Source: Sphingomonas sp. HDW15A
GTDB lineage: Bacteria > Pseudomonadota > Alphaproteobacteria > Sphingomonadales > Sphingomonadaceae
Length of the DNA: 64,000 nt
Assembly (NCBI RefSeq): GCF_011301715.1
Contig: NZ_CP049870.1
Coordinates: forward strand, 1 to 64,000
Direction of reading: 5' to 3'
Positions within the stretch are counted from its first letter, which is position 1. Each line of letters begins with the position of its first letter. The notes under the pieces are model-generated. The model did no database searches. It saw only the letters and a program-made list of their open reading frames with translations, and was not told where the DNA came from. Positions 1 through 7,543 of this stretch are shown one piece after another. The translations under genes were made by a program, and so were the position numbers.

Positions 1-977
1 CTCTCCACCTTGTCGATGAGCAGGCGTTTGAGATGCTTTGGCTCGCGTGTGGCTAGCGCGCAGGCGGCCACCGCCACGGCTACCTCGCCGTCGACCCGGT
101 ATCCGGCCAGCATCAGCCGCCGGACGCCCAGCCGGCTTCGCTCGAGCTGACGGACGAGGTCGGGCAGCAGCAGGTCGAGCGATTGCGGCGCCGCAGCCGG
201 ATCGGCGACCGGCTCGGCAAGCCGAAGCACGGCGCGCGGCGGGGATTGATGAACCAATGGCGTCAGCGGCTCCGCCTTGCGGCCAAGCGCGCGGTCGATC
301 GCGTCGAGGGGGTTGTCGGCTTCGCGGAACCGCCGCGCCAGGCTTCGCCGCTCGATGCCGGTCAGGCAGCCGATGGTCTTGAGGCCCAGCCGTTCGAGCA
401 CTCGGGTGACGTCGCCGGACAGGCCGAGCGCGGCGACGGGAAGCGGCGCGAGCATCGCTGCGGTCCGCGCCTTGGGGGCGACAATTGCCGGCTTGCCGCC
501 GAACCGCACCAGCGCCCAGGCGGCAAGCGCGGTCGGAGCACTGGCCACCCGCGTGGTCAGCCCAAGCGCTGCAAAGCGATGGACGATGTCGCCGAGCATC
601 CGCTCCTCGCCGCCGAACAGATGCGCGGCCCCGGTGGCGTCGATCCGCAAACCGTCGGCGCCGTCCACCTCGACTGCCGGCGACCAACGGCTCGCCCAGC
701 GCGCCAGCCGCCGTACCAATACTTCGTCGCCGGCAAGGTCGGCGGGGATTGCGGCAAGGCCGGGGTCGAGCGCTCGGGCGTCGGTCAGCCGCATTCCCGG
801 ACGCGCCCCGGCAAGGGCCGCGGCGGGCGTGACGGCATGAATCCTGTGGCCATGCTGGACTTCGACGGTCAGTGCGACGCGTTCCTCAGCCTGCGGCGCG
901 GCGAGCTTCGTCCAGCGTTCGATCGCCAGCGCCGGCCACCAGACGGAAGCCACCCTGCGTTCCGGCTCCCGGCTCAT
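1..977 (-). CDS. imuB: ImuB-like Y-family DNA polymerase homologue (partial, runs off left edge)
   Basis: This is the N-terminal about 325 residues of a Y-family polymerase-like protein that works with ImuA and DnaE2 in SOS-induced translesion mutagenesis. Reading the reverse strand from the ATG at 977 gives an open frame to the window edge with the typical ImuB start (VWWPALAIERW), a palm-like region with TDARALDPGL, a second block VDGADGLRIDATGAAHLFGG, and helix-hairpin-helix-like text (LGLKTIGCL). ImuB proteins usually lack the catalytic acidic residues of true Y-family polymerases and act as a scaffold binding the beta clamp. The gene overlaps the end of imuA by 92 bases; a GTG at 953 is an alternative start. 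dnaE2 would be expected just beyond the left edge. Confidence 0.88.
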   Translation of the reverse strand, partial: MSREPERRVASVWWPALAIERWTKLAAPQAEERVALTVEVQHGHRIHAVTPAAALAGARPGMRLTDARALDPGLAAIPADLAGDEVLVRRLARWASRWSPAVEVDGADGLRIDATGAAHLFGGEERMLGDIVHRFAALGLTTRVASAPTALAAWALVRFGGKPAIVAPKARTAAMLAPLPVAALGLSGDVTRVLERLGLKTIGCLTGIERRSLARRFREADNPLDAIDRALGRKAEPLTPLVHQSPPRAVLRLAEPVADPAAAPQSLDLLLPDLVRQLERSRLGVRRLMLAGYRVDGEVAVAVAACALATREPKHLKRLLIDKVE

Positions 978-1635
978 GGCTGACCGTCCACTGGGCGGGT
1001 CGATGCCCTCGTGCGCGGAACAGCTCCGCCTCCCACACCGCCACGCCTGGCGCGCGCGGGTTCAGGGAATTTGCAAGGCTCGGCGCACTCGCGATCCTCC
1101 AGCGAAAGCGCGCCCCGGAGAGGTTGGCGTGGCCGCCGAGCCGAATCAAAAAGGCGGCCACACCATGCCGCTCGGCAGCGACGGCAAGCCGCCGCGTCGC
1201 GGTGAAGTCCAGCGCTTGGGGATCGCCGTAAAGCTCGCCGATGACGGCGCCGATGCCTCCGCATCTCAGCCCCTCCTCCATCGTCCACAAAGCCTCGCGG
1301 GCATCGCGGGAAGAGACATGGATGAGCTGATCCGCACCGGTCCCCAGCCCGGGCGGATAGAGTCGGCCTGATTCGAGGATCGCCATCCGTTCCTGTACCC
1401 ACAGCCATGGCTTTCCGGCAGGAAGGTGGGGCAGCAGGAAACCGGTCCAACCGCTATCGCGTACGTTCCCGGCGAACAGCTCGGCCAATGTCGCGGCGCC
1501 CGCGCCGGGCAATACCACGCACTCGCCAGGTTCGGGGAGAACCGGCATCGATCGGCCCAGCCGCCAACGCTCCGCCGCGCGTGGAAAGCGCACCGGATCG
1601 CCGCCGCCGACCACAAGGTGAAGACCTGCTGCCAC
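886..1635 (-). CDS. imuA: ImuA family protein (SOS mutagenesis cassette)
   Basis: A 249-residue RecA/SulA-like protein of the ImuA family, the first gene of the imuA-imuB-dnaE2 cassette. Support comes from the family-like text around residues 30-75 (LPEPGECVVLPGAGAATL, then LLPHLPAGKPWLWVQERMA) and from its position directly upstream of and overlapping imuB. The start is GTG at 1635, which lies 18 bases from a perfect LexA box, so the gene should be induced by DNA damage. In this cassette ImuA is required for mutagenesis; its exact biochemical role is less settled than that of DnaE2. Its downstream end encodes the start of imuB in another frame, which implies translational coupling. Confidence 0.87.
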   Translation of the reverse strand: MAAGLHLVVGGGDPVRFPRAAERWRLGRSMPVLPEPGECVVLPGAGAATLAELFAGNVRDSGWTGFLLPHLPAGKPWLWVQERMAILESGRLYPPGLGTGADQLIHVSSRDAREALWTMEEGLRCGGIGAVIGELYGDPQALDFTATRRLAVAAERHGVAAFLIRLGGHANLSGARFRWRIASAPSLANSLNPRAPGVAVWEAELFRARGHRPAQWTVSHEPGAGTQGGFRLVAGAGDRTLDEARRAAG

Positions 1636-1652
1636 ACGACTCGAACGTTTTT

Positions 1653-1667
1653 GTTCTTTGTTTGTTC
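1653..1667. promoter_or_regulatory. LexA (SOS) box upstream of imuA
   Basis: The sequence GTTC-TTTGTTT-GTTC is an exact match to the alphaproteobacterial LexA site GTTC-N7-GTTC. It ends 18 bases before the GTG start of imuA (read on the minus strand), where a repressor would block transcription. Confidence 0.85.
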
Positions 1668-1711
1668 TATTTCTCGCGAGTCCGTACCGCGAGTCAAGCG
1701 GGGCTTGAAAA

Positions 1712-2464
1712 TTAGACCGGCGGCTTGCCCTCGACCTCGGTCAGGAAGGTCCGAATCTCGCGAACCATCCGGCTCATTGCCGGCCGGTCGACCGCAAAAC
1801 CGGTGTGGCGACAGGCAATCTCGACTGCCTTGTCGACTTCGCCTTCCGCGCCGCGAGCGGCCGCAGGAGCAACGATCCCGTCGAGCCGGGACCAGAAGGC
1901 CAGCATTGGAACCGGCGGTTTGCCGATATGCCGCTCGAATGGTGGCGCGTTGACGTCGTGGCCCGCGATTTTTTCGTAGAATTCGCGGATGTTGGTGTTG
2001 GTCTTGTAGTCGCCGCTGAACGGTGAGCCCATGGTCACCACGGCACGAATATGATCGGGAACCCGCCAAGCCAGTTCGCGCGCGAACATTCCGCCCAGAC
2101 TCCAGCCGACCAGCAGGATCTTGCGCCCGTCCCAGATCGCCTCAAGGCGGCTCGCGAGCTGATCCATCGTCTCCTTCCGGGCGCCGCGATTGAATCCGAG
2201 CAACCAAGGATGCACCCGCCATCCGCCAAGCGCCAGCGCTCGGCGCAGGTCCATGGTCGAACGGTCGTTGGCGAGAAAACCCGGAATGACGAGGGCCGGC
2301 GGTCCATTCTCCGGCCCGCGTGGACCAAGATGGCCCAGCCCGGCGAGCATTCGCGGCAGATGCCACGCCAGCTCCTTCCATGAATGCCAATCCGGAGGCG
2401 CCAGGGTGTCCGGATCGACAAGCTCCGCTTCGACGCGAGCTTTCGCGGGCTTATCCCACTTCAT
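1712..2464 (-). CDS. alpha/beta hydrolase (tandem copy 1)
   Basis: A 250-residue alpha/beta-hydrolase-fold protein. The nucleophile elbow GWSLGG lies at residues 120-125 (Ser122), with Asp195 (SRLDG) and His220 as candidate acid and base. An oxyanion-side motif VIPGFLAND sits near residue 59. The protein is a clear paralogue of the next upstream gene (2510..3208): both share HLGPRGPE, IPGF-AND, GWSLGG and GSPFSGD blocks. No transmembrane segment or signal peptide is visible, so it is probably cytoplasmic. The substrate is unknown; such sequences are usually annotated only as alpha/beta hydrolase or esterase. It follows its paralogue by 45 bases and is likely cotranscribed with serS. Confidence 0.8.
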   Translation of the reverse strand: MKWDKPAKARVEAELVDPDTLAPPDWHSWKELAWHLPRMLAGLGHLGPRGPENGPPALVIPGFLANDRSTMDLRRALALGGWRVHPWLLGFNRGARKETMDQLASRLEAIWDGRKILLVGWSLGGMFARELAWRVPDHIRAVVTMGSPFSGDYKTNTNIREFYEKIAGHDVNAPPFERHIGKPPVPMLAFWSRLDGIVAPAAARGAEGEVDKAVEIACRHTGFAVDRPAMSRMVREIRTFLTEVEGKPPV

Positions 2465-2509
2465 GCCGCTAAAATGGGGTCATTTCCCGAACGAAACAAG
2501 AAAATGCGG

Positions 2510-3208
2510 CTAGTCGGTCACTTCTTTGAGGAAAGTGTCGATTTCATGCACCACCAGTTCGGCGGTCCGCCGCGACACGCCGAATGCCATGTGGCTGCAT
2601 TTCAACGCCACCACCTTGTCGCTTTCGTTCTCGAGGCCCCGAGCGGCGCGGGGGGAAACAATTCCGTCGTTGGGCGACCAGATCGCAAGCGTCGGAACCG
2701 GCGGCTTGGACGGGTCGCGCGCGATCGGTGTCTCGTCCACCTTGTGCCCGGCGATCCACTCATAAAGCCGCCAGACGTTGTTCATTCTCGGGTCGCCGCT
2801 GAACGGGCTGCCCAAAGTTACAACGGCTCGAACCCGCTCGGGGTGGGCCTGAGCGAGCGCCCGCGCGAACACGCCGCCAAGGCTCCAGCCCACGACCAAA
2901 GCAGGACGTTCGGGGTCAATGGAATCAAGTCGCGCTTTCAGCCGGTCGATGGTGTCGGCACGCACTCCCAGGTTCCATCCTTCCGACCACGGGTGGGTTC
3001 GCCAGCCGGCGGCGGCCATCGCCCGCCGAAGCTCCATCGTCGTCCGGTCATTGGCGATGAAGCCCGGAATGACCAGCGCATGCTCGCCATCTTCGGGTCC
3101 GCGTGGTCCCAGGTGGCCAAAGCCATAAATCGCGCGCGGAAGCAGATAGGCGGCCTCGGTCAGGCGCATCCAGCCAGGCGGGGGGAGTTCGTCTCTAGAG
3201 GTACTCAT
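2510..3208 (-). CDS. alpha/beta hydrolase (tandem copy 2)
   Basis: A 232-residue alpha/beta hydrolase with Ser109 in GWSLGG, Asp181 in SPNDGIV and His206 in KCSHMAF as the probable catalytic triad. It is a tandem paralogue of the hydrolase at 1712..2464; residues IPGF-ANDR-T and TLGSPFSGD are shared nearly word for word. Its ATG start overlaps the last 14 bases of serS, so translation is probably coupled to seryl-tRNA synthetase. The substrate cannot be told from sequence. The pair looks like a local duplication after which the copies diverged, mainly in the N-terminal 30 residues and the lid region around residues 140-170. Confidence 0.8.
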   Translation of the reverse strand: MSTSRDELPPPGWMRLTEAAYLLPRAIYGFGHLGPRGPEDGEHALVIPGFIANDRTTMELRRAMAAAGWRTHPWSEGWNLGVRADTIDRLKARLDSIDPERPALVVGWSLGGVFARALAQAHPERVRAVVTLGSPFSGDPRMNNVWRLYEWIAGHKVDETPIARDPSKPPVPTLAIWSPNDGIVSPRAARGLENESDKVVALKCSHMAFGVSRRTAELVVHEIDTFLKEVTD

Positions 3209-4457
3209 CTCCGCCCATCAACTCACGAAGCGCCTTGGGGAGCCGCACTCGTCCATCTTTGGTCTGATGATTTTCGAGCAGCGGCACCAGGATCCTCGGG
3301 GAGGCAAGAGCCGTATTGTTGAGTGTGTGGGCGAAACGGACCTTTCCGTCGGCATCGCGATATCGAAGGTTGGCACGGCGCGCCTGCCAGTCGTGAAGCG
3401 TCGAGCAGCTGTGCGTCTCGCGATATTTGTTCAGGCTCGGCACCCAGCTCTCGATGTCGTTCATGCGATACTTGCCGAGCCCCATGTCGCCGGTCGACGT
3501 TTCGATTACCTGATAAGGGATTTCGAGGTCTTTCAGCAGGTTCTCGGCAAGGTCGAGCAGCTTGGCATGCCACTGCGCGCTCACTGCCTCGTCGGCCTCG
3601 CACATCACCCACTGCTCGACTTTCAGGAACTGGTGAACCCGAAGCAGCCCGCGAACGTCCTTGCCGGCGCTGCCCGCCTCGCGGCGGAAACACGGCGAAT
3701 AGCCGGCGTAGAGGATTGGCAGCTTGGCGTTGTCGACGATTTCGCCCGAATGGAGACTGGTCAGCGCGACTTCCGCTGTTCCCGCCAGATAGGCGTCGTC
3801 GTTCGGCAGCGCATAGGTTTCCTCGACATGGCCGGGGAACTGGCCCTGGTTGAGGAATGCCTGTTCCCGGGCGATGGCCGGGACAGTGATAGCGGTGAAG
3901 CCAGCAGCCGCGATCTTGTCCATCGCAAAGGCCATCAGCTTCATCTCAAGGATCGCGAGGCGGCCTTTTAGGCAATAGGTGCGGCTTCCCGAGACCTGGA
4001 CGATGCGTGACAGGTCGGCCCAGTCGTTCTTCTCGATCAGCGCGACATGGTCGAGGGGCTCGAAGTCGAATTGGGGCGGTTGGCCTTCGGTGCGGATGAC
4101 CTCATTGAAGCTCTCGTCCGGCCCGACCGGTGCTCCGGCATGGGGAATGCCCGGAAGCTTGAGCATCAGCGCCTTGAGCGCCGTTTCTTTCTCGCCGAGC
4201 TGGGTTTCAAGCTCGCCAGCCTGCGCCCCTGCGGCCTTGGCCTCGGCACCGAGCGCGGCTTTCTCCTCGGGCTTGGCGTCCTTGAACCTAGCGCTGATGG
4301 CATTGCGTGACGCGCGAAGCTCGTCAATCTGGGTCTTCAAAGCCCGCGTTTCCGCATCCAGCCCGAGAAGCACGTCGAGATCAAGGTCGACACCTTTCTG
4401 CCCGATTGCGCGTTCCACCGTCTTGCGGTTGGCCTTGATGAAATCCATTCCAAGCAT
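3195..4457 (-). CDS. serS: seryl-tRNA synthetase
   Basis: A class II aminoacyl-tRNA synthetase that charges tRNA-Ser (and tRNA-Sec) in the cytoplasm. The start ATG at 4457 gives the usual N-terminus (MLGMDFIKANR) and 420 residues, the normal family length; a longer open frame to 4604 would add about 49 residues of non-conserved sequence and overlap the divergent DUF808 gene. The N-terminal third is the antiparallel coiled-coil arm (charged Ala/Glu/Lys-rich residues about 30-100). Motif 2 is visible as FRREAGSAGKDVRGLLRVHQF and motif 3 near the C-terminus as the NNTALASPRI region. It heads a minus-strand group with the two hydrolases. Confidence 0.96.
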   Translation of the reverse strand: MLGMDFIKANRKTVERAIGQKGVDLDLDVLLGLDAETRALKTQIDELRASRNAISARFKDAKPEEKAALGAEAKAAGAQAGELETQLGEKETALKALMLKLPGIPHAGAPVGPDESFNEVIRTEGQPPQFDFEPLDHVALIEKNDWADLSRIVQVSGSRTYCLKGRLAILEMKLMAFAMDKIAAAGFTAITVPAIAREQAFLNQGQFPGHVEETYALPNDDAYLAGTAEVALTSLHSGEIVDNAKLPILYAGYSPCFRREAGSAGKDVRGLLRVHQFLKVEQWVMCEADEAVSAQWHAKLLDLAENLLKDLEIPYQVIETSTGDMGLGKYRMNDIESWVPSLNKYRETHSCSTLHDWQARRANLRYRDADGKVRFAHTLNNTALASPRILVPLLENHQTKDGRVRLPKALRELMGGDEYL

Positions 4458-4540
4458 GGCCGACCGCTTGGTCAAAAAGATCGGCGCTGGCAAGGCTTGC
4501 GGCATCCCGCTAGCAAGGCGCCTTCCTAAAAGGGGTTCGC

Positions 4541-5482
4541 ATGCCGTCCGGATTGTTTGCACTGCTCGATGACGTTGCAATGATCGCCAAGCTGGCTTCC
4601 GCAAGCGTCGATGACGTCACGGCGGCGGCCGGACGAGCGGGCATCAAGGCGGCCGGTGTGGTGATCGACGACACCGCCGTCACCCCGCGCTACGTTCACG
4701 GCCTCACGCCGGACCGTGAACTCCCGATCATCGGGAAGATCACCCTCGGATCCTTGCGCAACAAGCTGCTGTTCCTTTTACCCGGGGCCTTGTTGCTCAG
4801 CGCCTTCGCGCCATTTTTGATCGTCCCTTTGCTGATGATCGGGGGCGCGTACCTTGCGTTCGAAGCGACAGAGAAGATTGTCGAGGCCCTGCTCCACGAG
4901 CATCACGAACATGCCGAGGACATCCTCGAGGGCGACACTGCCGATCTAGAGAAGAAGCAGGTGAAGGGCGCCATTCGAACCGACTTCATTCTGTCAGCAG
5001 AAATCATGGCCATTGCGCTCGCGAGCATCGAGGCCACCAGCATCTGGACCCGGGCAGCGGCGCTGTTTCTCGTCGCGGTGGCAGTGACAGTCGGCGTTTA
5101 CGGGGCGGTCGCCATCATCGTGAAGCTCGACGACATTGGCCTGCACCTCGCAAAGCGTTCCAATCCGGCGGCACGCAAACTAGGCCTCGGCATGGTTCAC
5201 GCCGTCCCCAAGCTTCTTAAATTCCTGTCGATCGTCGGGATTGCAGTGATGCTGTGGGTTGGCGGCGGGATCCTGCTTCATGGCTTCGAGGAGCTTCACG
5301 TCACCCCGCTCCCAGCAATGATCCATCATGCCATCGTAGAAGCGTCAGCGGGCTCCGGCCTGGTCGAATGGTCGCTAACGGCGGTCGCTGGCGCGGTGCT
5401 CGGCCTGATCATTGGCGGGATCATCGTGGTCATCGTCCGCCGATTCACCGCGCATCCGGAAGACCTGGTGGTCGACGCCTGA
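4541..5482 (+). CDS. DUF808 family membrane protein
   Basis: A 313-residue integral membrane protein of the DUF808 (YedI-like) family. The N-terminus MPSGLFALLDDVAMIAK and the following conserved block KAAGVVIDDTAVTPRYVHG are characteristic. Four to five hydrophobic segments are visible, including residues about 75-105, 145-185, 225-245 and 275-300. Between the first two lies a His/Glu-rich cytoplasmic loop (HEHHEHAEDILEG). The function of the family is not known. Its stop overlaps the start of crcB (TGATG), so the two are cotranscribed and translationally coupled. It is divergent from serS, leaving an 83-base shared promoter region. Confidence 0.88.
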   Translation: MPSGLFALLDDVAMIAKLASASVDDVTAAAGRAGIKAAGVVIDDTAVTPRYVHGLTPDRELPIIGKITLGSLRNKLLFLLPGALLLSAFAPFLIVPLLMIGGAYLAFEATEKIVEALLHEHHEHAEDILEGDTADLEKKQVKGAIRTDFILSAEIMAIALASIEATSIWTRAAALFLVAVAVTVGVYGAVAIIVKLDDIGLHLAKRSNPAARKLGLGMVHAVPKLLKFLSIVGIAVMLWVGGGILLHGFEELHVTPLPAMIHHAIVEASAGSGLVEWSLTAVAGAVLGLIIGGIIVVIVRRFTAHPEDLVVDA

Positions 5483-5844
5483 TGGGCCATGCCCTTGCGG
5501 TCTTTGTCGGCGGTGGGCTTGGGGCCGTGCTTCGCTGGTTGGTCGGCAAATGGACGCTCGCCTGGTTCGGTTACGGCTTTCCTATCGGGACGCTTGCGGT
5601 CAATGTCGCCGGCAGCCTCGCCATCGGTATTGCCATCGGTGCGCTGGAAGGCGTCGGCCAGCCCGCCAAGCTTTTCTTTGTGACCGGCCTTCTAGGCGGT
5701 TTCACCACTTTCTCGGCCTTCAGCCTGGATGCGCTGACCCTATGGCAACGGGGCGACGCGCTGCCGGCCGCCTCGTACGTCGCCTTATCCATAATCTTGT
5801 CACTCGCGGCCGTATGGATCGGCTGGGCACTGATCAGAAGCTAG
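5482..5844 (+). CDS. crcB: fluoride ion channel CrcB/FluC
   Basis: A 120-residue, four-helix membrane protein of the CrcB/Fluc family, which forms dual-topology dimers that export fluoride. Family signatures seen are GGGLGAVLRW at the N-terminus, the GTLAVNVAGSL segment (conserved Asn of the pore), and GLLGGFTTFSAFSLD, which holds the central Na-binding TTFS stretch. Length is normal. The ATG overlaps the stop of the DUF808 gene by one base. I saw no fluoride riboswitch before this short operon. Its stop codon TAG is shared as the palindrome CTAG with the convergent Crp/Fnr regulator gene. Confidence 0.95.
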   Translation: MGHALAVFVGGGLGAVLRWLVGKWTLAWFGYGFPIGTLAVNVAGSLAIGIAIGALEGVGQPAKLFFVTGLLGGFTTFSAFSLDALTLWQRGDALPAASYVALSIILSLAAVWIGWALIRS

Positions 5845-6647
5845 TCGTTAGGCGGCTTGTGGAGCAGAAGATACGCCGGATCAAACTGGGCGATTCGGCA
5901 CAGGCGCGGTTGGTCGGGCAGGCGAAAGCGCGATCCGTTGGTGACCAGTAGCCCATCCTGCCGCAGGGCTTGCATCGTCCGGTTTAGATGCACCGGGGTC
6001 ACACCCAGCACGTCAGCGATCTGCGATTGAGTGATCGGGAAATCGAAATCGCTGTCGGTGCTGAGCCCCGCTTGCTCGAACCGCAACCCCATCTCACAAA
6101 GGAGATGAGCGAGCCGGGATTTGGCGCTCCGGCGGCCAAGGGCGCTCGCCCATTTGGCCAAGACGGAAGAATCGACCACCGTATCGCGCCAGAAGGCGAG
6201 GGCTATCGCCGGAGAGCTTTTGACGAGGTCTCGCAAGGCCTCGTGGGGAACTTGCCTGACGACCGAGTCCGTCAGGGATTCCATACCCCAACCCGTTTCG
6301 GGAACCACAACGGAGTGGAGATCGCAGAAGTCGCCGACAATGTGGAGCGCGGTGATCTGGCGATGACCGTTGGCGAGCTGATCGAAGCGCGCCACGAGAC
6401 CGTCGACGACGAGGGTTGAAAAGGTCGAGCAATGACCGGGACGGACGATATCGCGGTGAGCAGCCGTGCGGACTTCTTGCGCCGGCAGGGCGAGAATGGC
6501 TTCCTGCTCGGACTTCGTGAGCCTCGAGCGAAGCAATAACCGACGCAAAAACTTTTCGAGGGCGCTTCTGAACGCCTTGCTTTCCCCCTCGGCAATCAAT
6601 GGCACCGGCCCACTGTTACAGGGCCAAACGACGCATCTGGCCTTCAC
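5841..6647 (-). CDS. Crp/Fnr family transcriptional regulator
   Basis: A 268-residue regulator with an N-terminal cyclic-nucleotide-binding-like beta barrel (about residues 35-160) and a C-terminal winged helix-turn-helix (about 195-250; PITQSQIADVLGVTPVHLNRTMQAL is the recognition region). The N-terminal four-cysteine cluster of true FNR is absent; only isolated Cys5 and Cys10 are seen, so an oxygen-sensing iron-sulfur cluster is unlikely. The HTH resembles the VHLNRTM type common in alphaproteobacterial Crp-like stress regulators. It is convergent with crcB. The first 18 or so residues are poorly conserved-looking, so the true start may lie slightly downstream. Confidence 0.86.
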   Translation of the reverse strand: MKARCVVWPCNSGPVPLIAEGESKAFRSALEKFLRRLLLRSRLTKSEQEAILALPAQEVRTAAHRDIVRPGHCSTFSTLVVDGLVARFDQLANGHRQITALHIVGDFCDLHSVVVPETGWGMESLTDSVVRQVPHEALRDLVKSSPAIALAFWRDTVVDSSVLAKWASALGRRSAKSRLAHLLCEMGLRFEQAGLSTDSDFDFPITQSQIADVLGVTPVHLNRTMQALRQDGLLVTNGSRFRLPDQPRLCRIAQFDPAYLLLHKPPND

Positions 6648-6799
6648 TATCGCAGTCGAGGAAGCATTGCAGAGGGCTTCGCGTAAACGGGAAACCCTGT
6701 AACAAAAGATAATATCGGCCCCGAATTTTCCTTAGAAAACTAACAAATGTCAGTGGCCTCGGGCTGGACCGGATGGGCGTAGTCAGACCAAATTAGAAA

Positions 6800-6834
6800 G
6801 GGGCGGCAGGGATCGGTCGCGTTCGTCCCTGCCG
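6800..6834 (-). terminator. probable intrinsic terminator of the hemerythrin gene
   Basis: Inverted repeat CGGCAGGGA (6804-6812) / TCCCTGCCG (6826-6834) with a 13-base loop. Read on the minus strand it follows the hemerythrin stop and is trailed by a pyrimidine-rich tail (CCCCTTTCTAATTT). The T tract is not perfect, so confidence is moderate. Confidence 0.6.
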
Positions 6835-6855
6835 TCCAACCGCAAGTGCTGCGAT

Positions 6856-7356
6856 TTACTGAACTTCTTCAAGCGTGGTGAACGTCGGCGGAGGCACGCC
6901 TTCGGCCGTGAACTTGGCCTTCAGCTCTTCCTTGCGCGCTGCCAGCTGCTCGCCAAGCGCATCCATGTCGACGCCAGCTTTGCGCGCCTGAGAGAAGAGT
7001 CCTTCCATCCTTTTCTCCTCTTCCTCGACGTGATGCTCGATCTGCTCCTGCAGCACCTTCACCTTGGCGTCGAAATATTCGTCTTGCGGGGATCCGGCCT
7101 GGATCTCGCCGATCAGCACCTTGGCGCCGTCGTGCTCGACATAGGCCTCGGTCAGCAGATCTTCCTCAACCTGGCCCTCGCAAGCCGGATAGAAAATTTC
7201 TTCTTCGATCATCGCGTGGACGGTCAGTTCCATGCAGATCTGGTCGGCGATTTCCTTTTTGCGGTCATCGCCGCTCGCCTTCTCGAACTTCGCGAACAGG
7301 TCTTCCACGGTGCGATGATCTTCCTTGAGCAGTGCTACGGCATCTTGAGTGGCCAT
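6856..7356 (-). CDS. hemerythrin domain-containing protein
   Basis: A 166-residue, four-helix hemerythrin-like protein. Likely diiron ligands are His14 in KEDHRTVE, the His and Glu of TVHAMIEEEIFYPA, and His residues of EQIEHHVEEEE. Such stand-alone hemerythrins bind oxygen, nitric oxide or act in iron and oxidative-stress handling; the exact role here is open. The ATG at 7356 is chosen because GGAAGGA stands six bases upstream; an upstream in-frame start at 7395 would add 13 poorly conserved residues. It lies next to, but on its own transcript from, the Crp/Fnr regulator gene. Confidence 0.9.
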   Translation of the reverse strand: MATQDAVALLKEDHRTVEDLFAKFEKASGDDRKKEIADQICMELTVHAMIEEEIFYPACEGQVEEDLLTEAYVEHDGAKVLIGEIQAGSPQDEYFDAKVKVLQEQIEHHVEEEEKRMEGLFSQARKAGVDMDALGEQLAARKEELKAKFTAEGVPPPTFTTLEEVQ

Positions 7357-7543
7357 GTCGGTTCCTTCCGGTTGCGTATCTTTAGAACACGCCACCGGCC
7401 CGTATGTTCAAAGCTCAATCGTGGAACGCCATAACATTTGTATGCCGTCACGGCGCCGTGAGCGATTGCGGACCATTGCGGTCCTGCTAGTGTCTACGAA
7501 GGGCTGATGCTTCTGTGGCGTTCGTGTCGTTCGTGGGGGCCGC

